From: an uncultured Clostridia bacterium
Lineage (GTDB): Bacteria > Bacillota > Clostridia > Oscillospirales > Ruminococcaceae
Length of the DNA: 6,460 nt
NCBI GenBank assembly: GCA_946613705.1
Contig: CAMOFU010000142.1
Location: 1-6,460 of the forward strand
Direction of reading: 5' to 3'
Part shown: piece by piece, positions 6,431-6,460 of the stretch
Numbering within the stretch: the first letter of the stretch is position 1
How the letters are laid out: the number at the start of each line of letters is the position of its first letter
Notes under the pieces: generated by a model
Told to the model about the DNA's origin: nothing
Databases searched by the model: none
What the model saw: only the letters and a program-made list of their open reading frames with translations
Made by a program: the position numbers and the translations under genes

Positions 6431-6460
6431 AGGCAGGATTTGCCGCGCTCCGGATCGTAG

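Noticed and set aside
5726..6460. Plus-strand open frame of 244 codons running off the right edge
   Set aside because: It overlaps the hydrolase gene and its promoter on the other strand, has a composition typical of antisense frames and no recognisable motif. The part beyond 6371 runs through palindromes.
1..6460. CRISPR array, tRNA, rRNA, insertion sequence or prophage signals
   Set aside because: No regularly spaced repeats, clover-leaf sequence, transposase motif or terminal inverted repeats were seen anywhere in the window.

Overview
The window looks like a piece of chromosome from a Gram-positive gut or rumen anaerobe of the Ruminococcus type. The main clue is the gene end at the left edge: a BspA-type leucine-rich repeat tail followed by a type I dockerin, an architecture typical of cellulosome-forming or related Ruminococcaceae. 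Strong AGGAGG-type ribosome binding sites, a lipoprotein with a Gram-positive-style signal, and a sigma-A-type promoter fit this. The species cannot be fixed from the sequence alone.

Layout. Positions 1-393 (+) hold the C-terminal end of the secreted LRR-dockerin protein. Positions 430-464 hold a hairpin with A/T tracts on both sides, serving as a shared terminator for two converging transcription units. Everything from 483 to 6298 lies on the minus strand and reads right to left as one probable six-gene operon: alpha/beta hydrolase (5510-6298), DEDDh 3'-5' exonuclease (4533-5513), an unrecognised 348-residue helical protein (3452-4498), a TerB-like small acidic helical protein (3025-3426), a solute-binding-protein-like lipoprotein (1466-2992) and a CaCA-family Na+/Ca2+ antiporter (483-1415). 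Spacings are a 4-base ATGA overlap, then 34, 25, 31 and 50 bases, with no internal terminator seen. A good promoter (-35 TTGCAA, 17-base spacer, extended -10 TGGTATAAT) lies at 6342-6370. The last 90 bases hold a GC-rich block of small perfect palindromes and no convincing gene.

How the genes may work together. The products span a cytosolic nuclease and hydrolase, a helical scaffold-like protein, a TerB-like protein (a family tied to Ter stress responses), a surface lipoprotein and a calcium exporter. None is a known defence or biosynthetic system as it stands, and the operon may be a loose housekeeping grouping. The exonuclease / unknown protein / TerB-like core is the most interesting part and the best candidate for an undescribed module. 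A functional link between these genes is inference from their order and spacing only.
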